Origin: Mallotus nudiflorus
Lineage: Eukaryota; Streptophyta; Magnoliopsida; Malpighiales; Euphorbiaceae
Length of the DNA stretch: 64,000 nt
NCBI GenBank assembly: GCA_947683625.1
Contig: CANTUR010000675.1
Coordinates: 620,001-684,000, forward strand
Reading direction: 5' to 3'
Each line of letters opens with the position of its first letter. Within the stretch, counting starts at the first letter, position 1. The notes under the pieces are model-generated. The model saw only the letters and a list, made by a program, of their open reading frames with translations, was not told the DNA's origin and did no database searches. This document shows positions 1-11,974 of this stretch, piece after piece. The translations under genes were made by a program, and so were the position numbers.

Positions 1-2900
1 CTATGGCCATAATTAGGAATTTTTTCTATAATGTTGAGGTCAAAAAAGGACCTAAAATGTCCATTCCCCATATGGCGAAGGGCCAAGGGCTACCAATCAG
101 ATGTTGAGGCTTGGAAGGCTTGTGATTGAGTTACGTAAACTGCTGGCACTTGTGGCATTCCTAGGTTAGCTTTCGAGCATCTTGGGACATGGTGGGCTAG
201 TAGTATCCTTGCAATAATGCTTTCCTAGTTAATGAGTATTGCGATTCATGTGCTCCATAAATTCCTTCATGGATTTCCCTAAGTACGTAATTCTCTTCTA
301 GGGACACACATTTAGACTATGGGTGTGAGAGGAATCTTCTGTAGAGTTCTTCATGATGGATAGAGTAGTGGGCTACTTTCATCTTCAATTTTTGAGCTTT
401 CAATTTGTCTTCTAAAAGTGTCCCATTTTCTAGATATTGAACAATTGATTTTATCCATTTTGGGACTTCTCGTACATCCATGATTTCTGAATCCTTGGTG
501 CTTGGTTTTTTCAGTGCTTCAGTAAGCTCCATTCCTCTGAATGTTTGATTGCCTTTAGCCATTGACTTGGCTAAGAGGTTAGCCTCAGAGTTTTCATTTT
601 GTGGAGTCTAGATTATTTTCCACTGTCCCCCATCTTGCTCGATCTTCTTTAGCAGCTGTATGACTTTTCCAACGTATCTTGCGATGCTCAGATCTTTAAT
701 TTGGAATGTCCCTTTGACTTAGTTCACTACCAATTGAGAGTCTGAGTGTATCGTGAGATGCTCAGCTTTGACCTCTGTGGCCAATTTTAGGCTTGTGATG
801 AGTGCTTCATATTTTGCAGTATTATTAGTTGCATTATACTATATTCAAACGGGATATCTGATATGAACTTTATGTGGTCCTTTGAGGATAATCCTGGTGC
901 CAGATCTTTGGGTGGAGGATGCCCCATTGATATAGAGCCTCCATTTTGGGGCTTTAGAAGTGGCAAGATCTTCTAGCGTCATTTCTTTTACAAAGTCTAC
1001 TAATACTTGAGCCTTCACTTACTGTTAAGACTCATAGTTAATGTTGAATTCTCTGAGTAATATTAACTATTGAACCAACCTGCCATATGTCTTTGGTCTT
1101 TATAGAATTTTTCTCAAGGGGAAGCTAGTCCTTACTATGATGGGATGAGCCTAGAAGTAGTGCCTGAGCTTTTAGGATGTGTGGACAATGACCATGGCCA
1201 ATTTATCTAGTGTTGGGTACCGAATCTCTAATCCTTAAAGTACTTTGTTAAGGTAGTATATCGGGCTTTGTTGACTCTTTTCCTCCCTCACTAGTACCAA
1301 TGTGATGGATTCTCGACCCATGGAGAGGTATAAGTACATTGTTTCCTCTAGGATCGGCCTGTTGAGTAAAGGTGGTGAGGACATGAATTTTTTAATATCT
1401 TCAAAAACTGCCAGGAAATCTTCAGTTTAAACAAATTTCTTGGAATTTTTTAAAGCTTGATATAGTGATAGGCACCGTTTGGTTGAATAAAAGATGAATG
1501 CCCTAAAGTTATAATCCTGCCATTCAATTTTTTAAAGCTCGTGGATAGTCTTCGAAGCTTTCATATTGAGAATGGCCTCCATCTTTTCTAGGTTAGCTTC
1601 AATTCCTTGGGATATCATGAATCCCATAAACTTTCCTGCCTTGACTCTAAAGACACGCTTCTCTGGATTCAACTTGATTTGGGACTGGCTTAGTACTTAA
1701 AGGATTTGATCAAGGTCAGCGGGGTGTTGCTTTGCATGCTTGCTTTTGATAATCATGTCGTCCACGTATACTTCCATACTTTTCCCGATCTGGTTCCGGA
1801 CTATATGATTCATCATCCTCTAAAAGGTTGCACCCGCATTCTTTAATCAGAAGGGCAATACTTTATAGCAGTAAAGACCTTCATGGGTGATGAAGGATGT
1901 TTTCTCTTAGTCTTCTTCCTTCATTGGTATCTGGTGGTATCCTTGTGCTGCATCTATAAAACTATATAGACCATGGCTGACAGTGGAATCTACTAATTGG
2001 TTAATTGTTAGTAGTGGGTAGCCATCCTTAGGGCATGCCCAGTTGAGGTTAGTGTAATCCACACACATTCTATATTTGTCATTGGATTTCTTTACTAGCA
2101 CCACATTAGCTACCCAGTTCGGGTGGGTAACTACTTTGATGAATCCAGCTTTTAACAACTTTCTTATTTCTTTGACGATTATCTTTTGCCTCTCGTATGC
2201 AAAAGTCCTCTTCTTTTGGATCACCAGCTTTGCCCCAAGTCTGATGTTCAAGTTGTGTGAGTCAATCCGAGGATCCACCCTATAAATCTCATATGCTCGA
2301 GAGGCAAAGCCTCTTGAGTGTTTAGTGAGGACCTCACTTATTCCCCGCTTAGTTTCACTATCAAGCTCATTACTGATCTTCACCATTTTCCCCTCAATAA
2401 TCTTTAATGTTCACACATTTTCCACTGGCTCAGGGGCGGCTCCCTGCTTCTCCATCTCCCAAGTTTTTAGGGGGAATGCTTTTGTCTGAGGTTTGATTGC
2501 CATTTGGTAGCACTGCCTGGCCGTGTTCTGATCTCTATGAATTATTAAAATTCTGCCTTCTATTGGAATCTTCATGGTCAGGTGTCGAATACTTGTGACT
2601 GTATCAGTTTCATATAGTACTAGTTTTCTTATGATACAGTTATATGCCAATGGGAGATCAACCACATTGAACTGAGCTTTAATGACTTTCGTTGCTTTAA
2701 TGTCCTAGTCTCCAAATTCTAAATTTAGCTTTATAATTCCCATCGGTATGGTTCCTCTGTAGAAGCTCATAATGGGATTCTAGATAGCCTTCAGGTTAGT
2801 GACAGAGCCTCCCATTTCTTTATAGGCATTCCAAGATAATGTGTTGATGGCGGTTCCATTATCAATCAGTAATCTCTTTACCAGATAATTGTTAATGTAT
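1..2900 (-). pseudogene. pol of element A (PR-RT-RNase H-INT), degenerate and cut by window edge
   Basis: Protease: a DNGTA active-site motif near 2855-2863. RT: the longest open piece (1907-2386, 159 aa) holds the typical VDYTNLNWACPKDGYPL and DAAQGYHQI segments, and YVDD is intact at 1757-1768. RNase H (about 560-1000): the first catalytic Asp is Asn (LYINGAS) and the catalytic Glu is Lys (NNTAKYEAL), while the SDSQLV Asp is intact. The linker to integrase is open at 317-562. Integrase ends at the window edge, near the segment aligned with the start of the core domain in element B. Many stops read as CAG-to-TAG or TGG-to-TAG changes. It cannot encode active enzymes. Confidence 0.88.
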
Positions 2901-2959
2901 GCGCTCACCACTAGGGCGTCATTGTGGGGGTGCCGAACATGGTTCCCATCTTATGAATT

Positions 2960-4058
2960 AAATAAGATAATCTGTCTCTTCTTGAGGACCTCTTCTCATC
3001 ATTTTTTCCTTCAATAATCATGTTAATTACATTGGCAAGTTCATTCCGAGCCTTCTTTGGTTCTGGCTTGTCTCACCCTTATGCATGCATCCTAATTCCT
3101 GGTTCCTTTGGATGTGTCGGTAAAGTTAATGAGTTTACCTTTTTGCACTAATCGTTCTATGGCATTTTTTAGTTCTTGGCAAGCCTCGGTATCATGCCCG
3201 TAATCCCTGTGATATTGGCAATAGTGCCCTCTATCTTGCGTGGTTCTCCTGTTTGGGCTTATTCTTCTAGTTGGGAAAACCCTGCACATGATTCCATCAT
3301 TCATGTTTTGGAGCCACATTCTTATTCTGAACGAGGATATATGGTTGATGGGATCTCTGGTTCTATTATATTAATCCAGTTGTGGCATTCTGAATTTATT
3401 TGGGATATTTATCTAGATTATCCTTTTTATAAAAGGTGTTCTTCCCTCCATAACACATTCATCTTCTTTCCTCGGCCTTGTGCGGGCTTTGTGCATAACC
3501 TCTTTAACCTTTTGGGTTAATTTTGAGTCGTTGAGAGTTAGAACCGTTTAATTGGATTCCCCTTTCGGAACTTTCCACTTTCCTTTGCTTCCTTCAGGTA
3601 ATTTGGGAGATGTAGTGTTATTTTTTGTGTGAGCTAATCCGAGGTTGCCACTTTGAATTAAGGCATTTAATTATTATTTCATTAGGGTTATTTGAGCTTG
3701 AATGTTTTGTATCATTGCTTCTTTGCTTATTGGGGTGAGGTTGAGTGTTTAGGTTACAATGTTTAGGTTAGGTGTAGTTACGGTAGGTGTACCTAGTAGA
3801 TTAAAAAAAGGTACGAAAGGTATAGGTCTGTGATAGTGTTGTAGAGGAGCATAGTATGGGAGGTTGGTGCTAGGAGCTAGCCACCCTTGGGTATTTCCAG
3901 ACGGAACGTACGTACCACCAGATGAGGGTTTAATATACTGGAAAGGGGTTAGCAGTACTGCTATTGGGGGAGGTGTTGACAAATTGATTGGAGGAATGGA
4001 GGGTGAAAAGGTTAATGTGTGTATCAAGAGTCGAGATTGGCAGCAGGCTAGAAGTCAT
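2960..4058 (-). pseudogene. gag of element A, degenerate
   Basis: The likely start is ATG at 4058 (MTSS), matching the MTSS start of gag in element B. The N-terminal part is rich in Pro, Thr and Ser. Near 3170-3240 the minus strand reads CQYHRDYGHDTEAC, a zinc-knuckle-like Cys/His motif typical of gag in this lineage, followed by a short charged segment. Several stops and frameshifts lie between these points. The protein would be the capsid/nucleocapsid precursor. Confidence 0.75.
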
Positions 4059-4106
4059 GATGTTAACGTCTTAATTTGGTAGATGCACGAATGACTTTTA
4101 CCCAAG

Positions 4107-4126
4107 AGTTCCTACAAACGGTGCCA
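4107..4126 (-). other. primer-binding site, element A
   Basis: Read on the minus strand, this starts TGGCACCGTTTGTAGG, 2 nt after the LTR edge. It has the usual TGG start complementary to a tRNA CCA end and lines up with the corresponding site of element B. The tRNA was not identified. Confidence 0.6.
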
Positions 4127-4128
4127 TT

Positions 4129-4543
4129 TAATAACTTGTTATCTGTAACTCTTGAGCTAGAACCATGCAAGTGATTAGCAAAGGGCAAGATGAGAGGTGG
4201 GGAGGATCCCCACAAACCCTCTGATGCCTAAGTCAGAATATATAGAGAGAGTCTAAAGAGAGGAGTAGAACAATAAGAGCATAAGAGAATAGGATAAATG
4301 AGAATGAGAAATATGAGGTTCAATTTATAGAGATAGTGATGCTCAAACCTGAGAGGAGTAGGATTCCTGTTTGAATGAGAGTCCTAAGCCAATTAGGAGA
4401 GTATTCATTCTTTTTTTTTTTTTTTTGGAGTCTCCTAATTTAGGAACCTTTTCCTACTTGTCTTTGGACATCCTTCCTTTTCGAGTAACCTGTATAGTAA
4501 AATAAAGATATTATTTAAATATGAATATATATGTAGAGTATCA
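4129..4543 (-). repeat. 5' LTR of element A
   Basis: The low edge aligns by position and partial sequence with the low edge of the element B LTRs (TAATAACTTG here, TGATAATTGG there), each 2 nt from the primer-binding site. Both LTRs share the segment reading gatgcctaagt and an aggagt-rich part. The high edge at TATCA (4539-4543) matches the TATCA end of the element B LTRs, giving about 415 bp. The second LTR is outside the window, so the high edge is uncertain. An 18-nt T run lies inside it near 4412. Confidence 0.6.
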
Positions 4544-7500
4544 CTTATGGTCAATTTTACCACCTATAGACGAAAAAGAAACACACAAAATTGTATAATC
4601 TAATATTTTATCTAAAATTTTTTGATAAAGGATTTTTATCTTGTGACATTAAATCACGGAGGAAGGGAGAAGGTGAGTGCAAAAAAGGTAATTTAATTCT
4701 ACCTTTTTAACAGCAAAGAGAATATTTCTTTTTTGTTAGATGATGAATTTTTGACACCTTCTGCATCCCAATATAAAGTCCTAAAATGTGAGCACTTATT
4801 ATCTAGGTTGACTATGTCGAATTTTTGCAAATCCTAACCTAAAGGTAAAAACATTTAATGGAAGAATCAAAATAATTAATTTTTGAAGAGTGAATTAAGA
4901 AGAAAAGTTAAGTTCAAGTCATATACGTTTTTTTTTTTTATGTCCATCAACAAAAGCAGCAGACAAATATATGGTTTGGAATTCTTGGCTAGCAGGAAAC
5001 GATTGATAACGCCTTCTTTTATTTGATAATTGTGAAACACAGTTTTCTTCATATAAGACTAATTGAATTGTTTCAAATTGTTAATTAAACATTTAAAAAT
5101 GAGAAAATAGTTTTCGAACTGAATGTTCGAAAGCATTCAAAGATGATGCAAGCCCATCAAATATAAGGAAAAGGAAATTTGCAATTGCACAAATCATTGC
5201 TACTTAAATGGGAATATGTTTCAAAAAAAAATCAGTAATAAAATGTTAAATAATGCATAAACAAACAACATGACACAGCATTCATACAAATAATTAAGTA
5301 CATAGAAACATAGGATGATTGCGTACTGATTTAAGCAGTTAAGTTAAAGAAAATATTCAGAATAATCGTAAATGTCTATGAAATGTTGATGTTCATAAAT
5401 AACAATATATATGTATTATATGTTGATTAATTTTTAGCATAGGAAATAAAAGGAAAGTTATAGAAACCAAAATTGCCTTATAACATTATAATGATATATG
5501 TTTTAAATTAATTAAAATTTCAAAAGTCCCAAAACCAGGAAAATTTATGAGAGGATATACTTGAAATTAAATTTCTATATTTACATATAACAACATGATA
5601 AACATTTATTTCTAATATAATTAAATAATACATTGTCCTCTTAAACAATAGATATATTTCGTGACAATTAAAAAATAATGACAGTTAACAATTTTTTATA
5701 GACAAACATATTTGAAGCATTTATTGGAAGTAGCAGGTTTAAGAAATTAAATTAGGCAAAGAAAGCATATAAATATTTATTTTCAGTAGTGGTACATAAT
5801 GCTCATGTTTTTCTAATTTGAAATGAGAAAAAGGGATATAATGAATTTATATATGAAACAAATTAAAAATTAAAAGTAGATAATTTTTTTTTTCCAAATG
5901 TCCATTCCAAGAGTAAATTTTAATTTATTTAACTGATAAACAAAAGAGTTAATAAACAATAATATTTATTTAATCAAATAGGTTGCCTGAATTTTAATTT
6001 TAACAATAATGAATAATCAATAACTAATAATATTTGATCAATTAAATAGGTTATGTGTATTTGCAATAAGGACAATTAGAATGAGTTGCTTTTTTTTTTT
6101 TAATGGACTATGCAAGTAAAAAGCAAACTAGAAAGTTAGATAAATTGACAATGCTAATAATAAAAAAAGAAAGAGAATGGAAGATAAATTAAAAAAGCCC
6201 ATGAACTTTAATTAATTAGATAGGATTGACCCATTCCACTGTTGCAATATTTACAAAGATAGAAAAGCCCAAAAAAAAGAAAAAAAAAATACAAAGCAGC
6301 TAGAACTCAAAAGTAGCTACAAAGTAGATGGAAAATCTAAGTTTACATCAAATAAGTTATTGAAACAACAACTTTGATTCTTTTGAGAGCCCTATACAAC
6401 TTCTAGCATTTTCTAAGTAGGATGACATACTGTCCAGATACATCATTATAAGCATTATACAATGATTACAATTCATCATTTGGATTAGCAGCCATTTTCA
6501 AAATAGTTAGTTCTTTGTAGTTAAAGTCCACTATGTCCAAATCATAAATGGTTTTCAAATGTTCAACAACGACTAAACATGATGAGTTCTTAGCATCATC
6601 CATGGACTGGGTACTTAAACTCAATTTGAAAGTCACAAATATAGTACCTTCCCCATTTTCATAAGGGTAATAAACAGTGCAAGTATAAACAGGCTCATTA
6701 GCATTTTGCCCTTCAAATATGGTTTGTGAGAGGTCTAGTTACTACAATATACGTTACAGGATAACAAAAATAGGTATTTTTACATAGCCATTAATAAGTA
6801 GGAAAGTTTAACTGTATGAATGTAGAGGAAAAAACTTAGTATGTCAGTAAAATTGGCAAGAAAAAAGAAAACAAACAAATAAACAAACGACACATTAAAT
6901 GTCATGGACAGAAGTTAATTTAAAAAAAAAAAAAGATGTTGGCCCATGCAAAAAAAATATGGACCTTTTAATGTTGGAGAAATTGGAAACTAATCCAGCA
7001 CAAACGATTAAATGGAAAAAAAAAAAAAAGGAAAAAAATGGACAATAGTAGATAAAGGTAGAAATAGAAAAGTGAACAGTGCAAAAAAATAAAAGCAAAA
7101 TGTTAGTATTAGAAAGCAAAGATGAGACAAAGAGATCTCTATTTTAATTTGAGATAAAGAAAATATTTTTTTCTCAAAAGAAATATATATCATTGTTTTT
7201 TTTCAAAAAAAAAAAAAGAAAAAATAGGAACAACTCAGCTTTAGAAGTTGTCCTGTTATACAATGTAAAAACTGTAAAAAACATCTTCTTTTTTTAAAAT
7301 ATAATTTTCTCAATTTTATCAGTGAAAAAATAGCATAAAGTCAATGTTTTAAAAAGATGAGAGACAAGAACAACACAACTATGAAAGTTGTCCTATCTTA
7401 ACAGACCCATAATATAGAGGAAAAGCATATAAGAGACAACTCGAAACAGTTCATAGTAAAAAAGGAAAATTAAACAGCTAATCCCTGTTAATTACTATTT

Positions 7501-8493
7501 AGCAGGTTGTGTGGCTTTAAAGTTCAACACAGGAGATAAAATGAATAACATTAATTCTTTAGGAAGAGAAAGAAAATTAAACAATATTAAATACAACTAG
7601 AATATTCACCAGCTATTGAAGAAGGAAAATAAATAGAGGAAAAAAAAGGAAGGGTGGGTGAGAAGCATGAATGACAGATAAATATTTATAAATAACAAAT
7701 TAAATGCAAACACTATTTGGGTACCCCTAATCAGGTAGGAGTGTGATGCATATAAAATACAATGACAAAAATTCAAATAGAAGCATTTAATGCAAGATCA
7801 AAGAGCAAATCCTAATAAAACTTAATTTAGATATAGGCAAGTCAATTTTTTTAGTTCTAGCTTGCTCTAATTTTAAGAATACAATGAGAGACAAAGTTGA
7901 ATGGAAACTATAGCAAACCATTATTTTATAGTGAGAAAAATCTTAATTCTTATTGTACCCTGTACGTGTGGAAAGATACGCGCAGAGGAGTTGGTAGAGA
8001 CATTTAATGCCAACTGATAGTCATATCGCTCATATGGGAAGCATGGAAAGCTTGAATGTATGACAGTGTATTAAAATCCCATTAAATGAAAATTTATATT
8101 GCCTTTAAGGACTTATTTCCTATATTAAAAGGCATCCAAATGGATCTTATGGAAAATAAAGTTCTAAAGTAAAAGCAGCCCAAGAAAAGATGAAGGTTTA
8201 AGGAAAAACCACACCTTATTGATAGGTCAATTTTTTTTTTTTTTACATTTTACTTAATTTTTAAGAATAGGGAAGGAAGAAGATGTTGTTATTTTTTTAA
8301 TTTTTGTTGTCATTAATAGAATTAGTGATCCAACCCACTAGAAGCCCAAAGGTTACATCATTTGCTATAACGGACTAGTTCACCTCTTATTTTATAAAGA
8401 AATTAACTTGCATTGCAGTGATATAGATTAACTATCAATTAAGAATGCAAAATTAAAGGTATAATAAAGTTAAAAAATAGAAGGAAATAAAAT
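4544..8493. other. AT-rich intergenic DNA, no gene recognised
   Basis: Apart from the open stretch at 6466-6738, this segment is low-complexity AT-rich DNA with A/T homopolymer runs. The short open frames around 6895-7193 are reverse complements of A-rich runs and encode Phe/Leu-rich strings, so I do not treat them as genes. Element B has inserted at its right edge. Confidence 0.6.
6466..6738 (-). pseudogene. unrecognised 90-codon open stretch, possible exon remnant
   Basis: The minus strand is open for 90 codons before a TAA at 6466-6468. The product includes VYTCTVYYPYENGEGTIFV and later SCLVVEHLKTIYDLDIVDF, ending MAANPNDEL. Base composition is less AT-rich than the flanks and the amino-acid mix is protein-like rather than low-complexity. 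There is no ATG near the upstream end. A CTAG at 6735-6738 could supply a splice acceptor AG, so an orphan terminal exon is possible. I do not recognise the family and see no upstream exon. A chance open frame remains possible in 64 kb. Confidence 0.3.
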
Positions 8494-8498
8494 CTACA

Positions 8499-8894
8499 TG
8501 ATAATTAGTTTCCGGAACTCTTGGGCTTGGTATCCTACAATCCATGAACAAAATGCAAGGTGAGAGGTAGGGAGAGTCCCCACGAATACTCCGATGCCTA
8601 AGTTAGAGAATAAAAGTAGGAAGAATACAAGATAGCTAGAATATGTGAGAATAAGATGCCCTTTTGTGAGGGGGATGGGGTTCTATATATAGCAATACTC
8701 AAAGCTGGGAGGAGTTGAATTCCTTGTGAGATAGTGAATCATACTCATGGTAGGAGAGTGTGCCTTCTTTGATTAGGATTCTTCTTTGGGGTAGTCCCTA
8801 TTCCGGATGGATCATGTCTTCTTCTTAATCCAAGTGTCTCTTGTTTAGGAGATAAAGAGCCCTTAATTAGGCGGGAACATATTAGATGGTATCA
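8499..8894 (-). repeat. 3' LTR of element B
   Basis: It begins TGATAATTAG and ends GGTATCA on the plus strand. It is flanked on the left by CTACA, which reappears after the other LTR. It is collinear with 17413-17809; most differences are transitions. A TATA-like stretch (ctatatatag) is shared by both copies. Confidence 0.93.
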
Positions 8895-9200
8895 AGAGTC
8901 CCCCCCAAGTGTATTCAAATATTTATGTCCGTCATGTCCAGGTTGAGTAGGGTGTTGATGCTTCCACATAGGGGGTATCACACGGTGATAAAACGAGTGA
9001 GCTAAGGTGGCTAGCCTCAATCTCAGTGAAAGAGTAGAGCTCAATGTCGAGTCTCGGGACAGTTGTTACTGAAATGCAATCTATAGAGCTTGGATATCTA
9101 CCAAGTGCGTATGAGCACAATAATAGATTAACCCGTCCGTTGGGAAATAATATAACGAAACCAGTCGTCATTAGATTTTTAATGCTCGGTGTATTAATGC

Positions 9201-9505
9201 GAGGCTTTATGAGCTTAGAACCTCAGTACTACAGAAGCGACCTGATGGTGCTAGCTTCAGTCACTGGACTTAGATGCACGAGGCTTAGATGGTCGGTACG
9301 TGGACGCGAGGCTTACATGCTCGAGACCTCAGTACTACAGAAGTAACCTGAGGGTGCCAGCTTCAGTCATTGGACTTAAATGCGCGAGGCTTAGATGCTC
9401 AGTACACGGACGCGAGGCTTACATGCTCGGAACCTCAGTACTATAGAAGCAACCTGAGGGTGTTAGCTTTAGTCGCTAGACTTAGATGAATGAGGCTTAG
9501 ATGCT
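9201..9505. repeat. about 107-bp tandem repeat (3 copies) near the 3' LTR of element B
   Basis: Copies begin with gaggctt at 9201, 9308 and 9414 (spacing 107 and 106 bp). Each carries the blocks cctcagtact, agaag and ggacttagatg or close variants. The third copy is partial. It lies between the aORF and the 3' LTR, the same place as the amplified repeat described for Retand. GC content is clearly above the surroundings. Confidence 0.85.
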
Positions 9506-9808
9506 CGGGTACCCAGAATGGGTTGAAAGCGTTGCTTGGATGCTTTTTGAGTAGCTTGATAAAGTGGCCCAGTCGAAATGTGGGCGGGCCAACACATGGT
9601 GGCATCACTTTAACTCCTAGGGATTCATAGTTTAAATCGCGTGAGTTATGTATCATTTCGTATATCAGTAAATAAAACATTTCTACCGCCGTTGTCGTGA
9701 CTCCTCGTCCAATAGGCTTTTTTATCCCCAAAAGGCCCTTGATAGCCTAAGGGGGAACGCAACAATAATGAGGGCAGTTAATGGCGTGCTTCCAAATCCT
9801 TTCATGTC

Positions 9809-9818
9809 TTTATAAGTA
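9809..9818 (+). promoter_or_regulatory. TATA-like box upstream of the element B antisense ORF
   Basis: The sequence ctTTATAAGTAct sits about 200 bp before ATG 10013, in the stretch between the tandem repeat and the aORF. It could drive a plus-strand transcript. This is inference from position and sequence only. Confidence 0.35.
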
Positions 9819-10012
9819 CTGTTGCACTTGTCAAATGGCGTATTTTATTTTGTTGTTTTTTCGTTGTTCTTGCCTTCGCTACATTGGTATTGCCTCTACT
9901 GTTTTCATTTCTGTCTGTCTTGATTCTTGCTTGTGGTAACCATGTGATCTTTTTATTTTTTCTTCTTCTTCTTTTTCCTTGTTTCTGCTGTTGTATATTT
10001 CCCTTCTTCACT

Positions 10013-11873
10013 ATGGCCCCAAGGGAAAAAGTTAGTTCTAACCTTTTTATCTCAAATGTAAATAGTGAGTTACTGGGGTGGTATCAGAGGCGGTTTTATA
10101 TCCCCGCTAATTACACTCTTCACACTGTAAATAGGAAGTTTAGGGTCCATACCCCCTTGTTAGGGCTAAGTAAATTAGTAGTGTATTTTGACCAGCTAGA
10201 GGCGGGTTTGAAATTTCCTTTAGATCTCTTTATAAAGGAATTTTTGAATAGGAATAACATAGCGCTTGGTCAGCTTCACCTGAATAACTATAGGATACTA
10301 ACCGAGTTCATCCAACTAATGTATGAAGAGGGGAAAGAACCCGATTTAGATGTTTTCTGATATTTGTATAGGCTGACTAGAAAGAAGGGGAGCTGATGTT
10401 TTCCCTGTTGGCTGTGCCTAACCATATCCTCTTTGTAAAGCTTTTGGATCTCCATAAGAAGTGGAGACATCATTTTTTTTATTGTAAAGCATCAGTCAGA
10501 TTTTTTGGATGTCCGGAGGATGTGGTCTGATGAGTGTCATAAGGTGACTCGGCCTGTGAAACTTTTCGACCATGATACGAAGATGGTTTTGCGGCTATAT
10601 CTCGATGGGCTTGCCGAAGCTTGATCGGTGGAGGATGTGTCGAGGAGGTACCTATGGAGAGTCTGTCCGAGTCGTGTTCACTCCCCTAGTACGTTTGTGT
10701 TACTTTGAGCTATAATTCTGACATGATCTATTTTTATGATTGTAGATGGCTGACTTTTTTGATTTTATGGGTGGGATTTTATTAGTTGATGAGCCGGCTG
10801 CTCCAGAGGAAGTGCAAGCATCTCCTTCCCCAGAACCCAAAGCTCCTACGACACCTGAAGTAGTTCCTGCTGACCCTAAGGGCAAAAGGTGCTGGAAATA
10901 GCATAGCCAGAATGGGTAGGCCAAAGAAAAAGGCAATTAATGGATTCAGAGTTGGATACGGAGGGGCTAGATGAGGATATTTATATTCAGCACCCACGAT
11001 TATCTAGGTGTCCAGATATGAGGGGCTGGATACTGAAGTGGATGAAGCCCCCGAGTATCTTTAATAGCCAAGTGCGGATCAATACGTCGAATCGCTAAGG
11101 CTGCCTAGTGATATACAACATTGGTCCGATAAGGGCCCGAAGGGGTTGCTTGACTCCATGATTAGCCAGTCATTAAAAGTAAGTTAACTTCTGCCACTGA
11201 TGTTATTATCGTATATGCTTCTTACTGATGCTAACTATTTTGTTATTGACAGATGACTCAAGCCTTACTGCTGGCGAAGGATCAGTACTTATACATGAAG
11301 AGCTAGTACAACCTAAAGGAAATCAAAGTGGGAACCATAGCCATCGATTTTAAGAAGAAGCTGGATAGTGCGAAGGCAGCCTTGGAGCACTACCAGACAA
11401 AATATACTGAGGCGAATCAAAAGAAAGTTTCTGAGTTAGAACATAGCTAAGCCTAGCTGACGAGGAGGATCGAAGAGCAGGACCTTCAAATTGCTGAGCT
11501 TTAGAGAAAGCTGGTTAAGCTTGAGAAATCCCAAGCGAGTGATAAAAAGTTGTACCAAGGCATGGTAGGAGGGTTTCTCAAAGCTTATCGGGTTGAGTGT
11601 AAGAGGATCTTACTCGCTCAGGACTCGGGACTGGATCTGGGGGCATTGGATCAAATAACACCGACAAACCTTGCCAAACTTGCTGCAGAGGAGGACGCCT
11701 GTCGAAAGGCCAGTTTTGCTCCTACGAGGGAGACTGTGGAGGCTATTATTGATACTGGGTCTATAGCACATCCAGAGACTGTTAATATGGTTTCCCCCTT
11801 CTGTTTTCGGGCCTGGGGGTCTAGATGTACATATAGCAGAGTAGACATGTCTATGTATTATTTTTTTTTGTAA
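10013..11873 (+). pseudogene. antisense accessory ORF (aORF) of element B, putative gypsy-type transposon protein
   Basis: It lies between the end of INT and the 3' LTR, on the strand opposite gag-pol. From ATG 10013 (MAPREK) it encodes a segment around 10200-10360 with FDQLEAGLKFPLDLF and LGQLHLNNYRIL. This fits the plant domain described as putative gypsy-type transposon (Pfam Transposase_28, from memory). The 3' half (11250-11870) is a charged, probably coiled-coil protein ending in an open 107-residue piece. A strong intron occurs at 11179-11252 (GTAAGT, branch-like CTAAC, GACAG) and a shorter, less certain one at 10689-10745. Stops (for example 10358-10360) make it a pseudogene. The role of such aORFs is unknown. 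Confidence 0.75.
11179..11252 (+). other. spliceosomal intron in the antisense ORF
   Basis: The 74-nt segment starts GTAAGT and ends TTGACAG. It has a CTAAC branch-point-like site about 20 nt before the AG and is T-rich before the acceptor. It separates the domain-bearing half from the coiled-coil half of the aORF. On the minus strand (gag-pol sense) it has no such meaning. Confidence 0.65.
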
Positions 11874-11900
11874 CTGATTACATGTAAAGGCATTTTTATT

Positions 11901-11906
11901 AATAAA
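11901..11906 (+). terminator. AATAAA poly(A) signal after the antisense ORF
   Basis: AATAAA occurs 28 nt after the stop of the aORF on the plus strand, close to where the convergent integrase frame ends. With the upstream TATA-like box it outlines an independent transcription unit. Confidence 0.4.
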
Positions 11907-11974
11907 GAAAGACTTTATTGAATCATGTGTTGAATACAATCTTATTGATAGCATTTTCTAAGAGAGTTTGAGTT

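Larger units (their letters stand above)
1..4543 (-). mobile_element. Tat-lineage Ty3/gypsy retrotransposon (element A), 5' part only
   Basis: On the minus strand the order is LTR (4129-4543), primer-binding site, gag, protease, reverse transcriptase, RNase H and the start of integrase, which is cut by the window edge. The order PR-RT-RH-INT is that of Ty3/gypsy. The RNase H and integrase text closely parallels element B at 8499-17809, so both belong to one broad lineage, although the LTRs differ in sequence. Each coding domain contains several in-frame stops, so no full polyprotein can be made. The integrase core, 3' LTR and any antisense ORF must lie outside the window. The lineage call is by recognition, not by a tree. 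Confidence 0.9.

Noticed and set aside
10079..10091. TGGTATCAGAGG, which looks like an initiator-Met primer-binding site
   Set aside because: It lies within the antisense ORF of element B as codons for W-Y-Q-R, with no LTR edge beside it.
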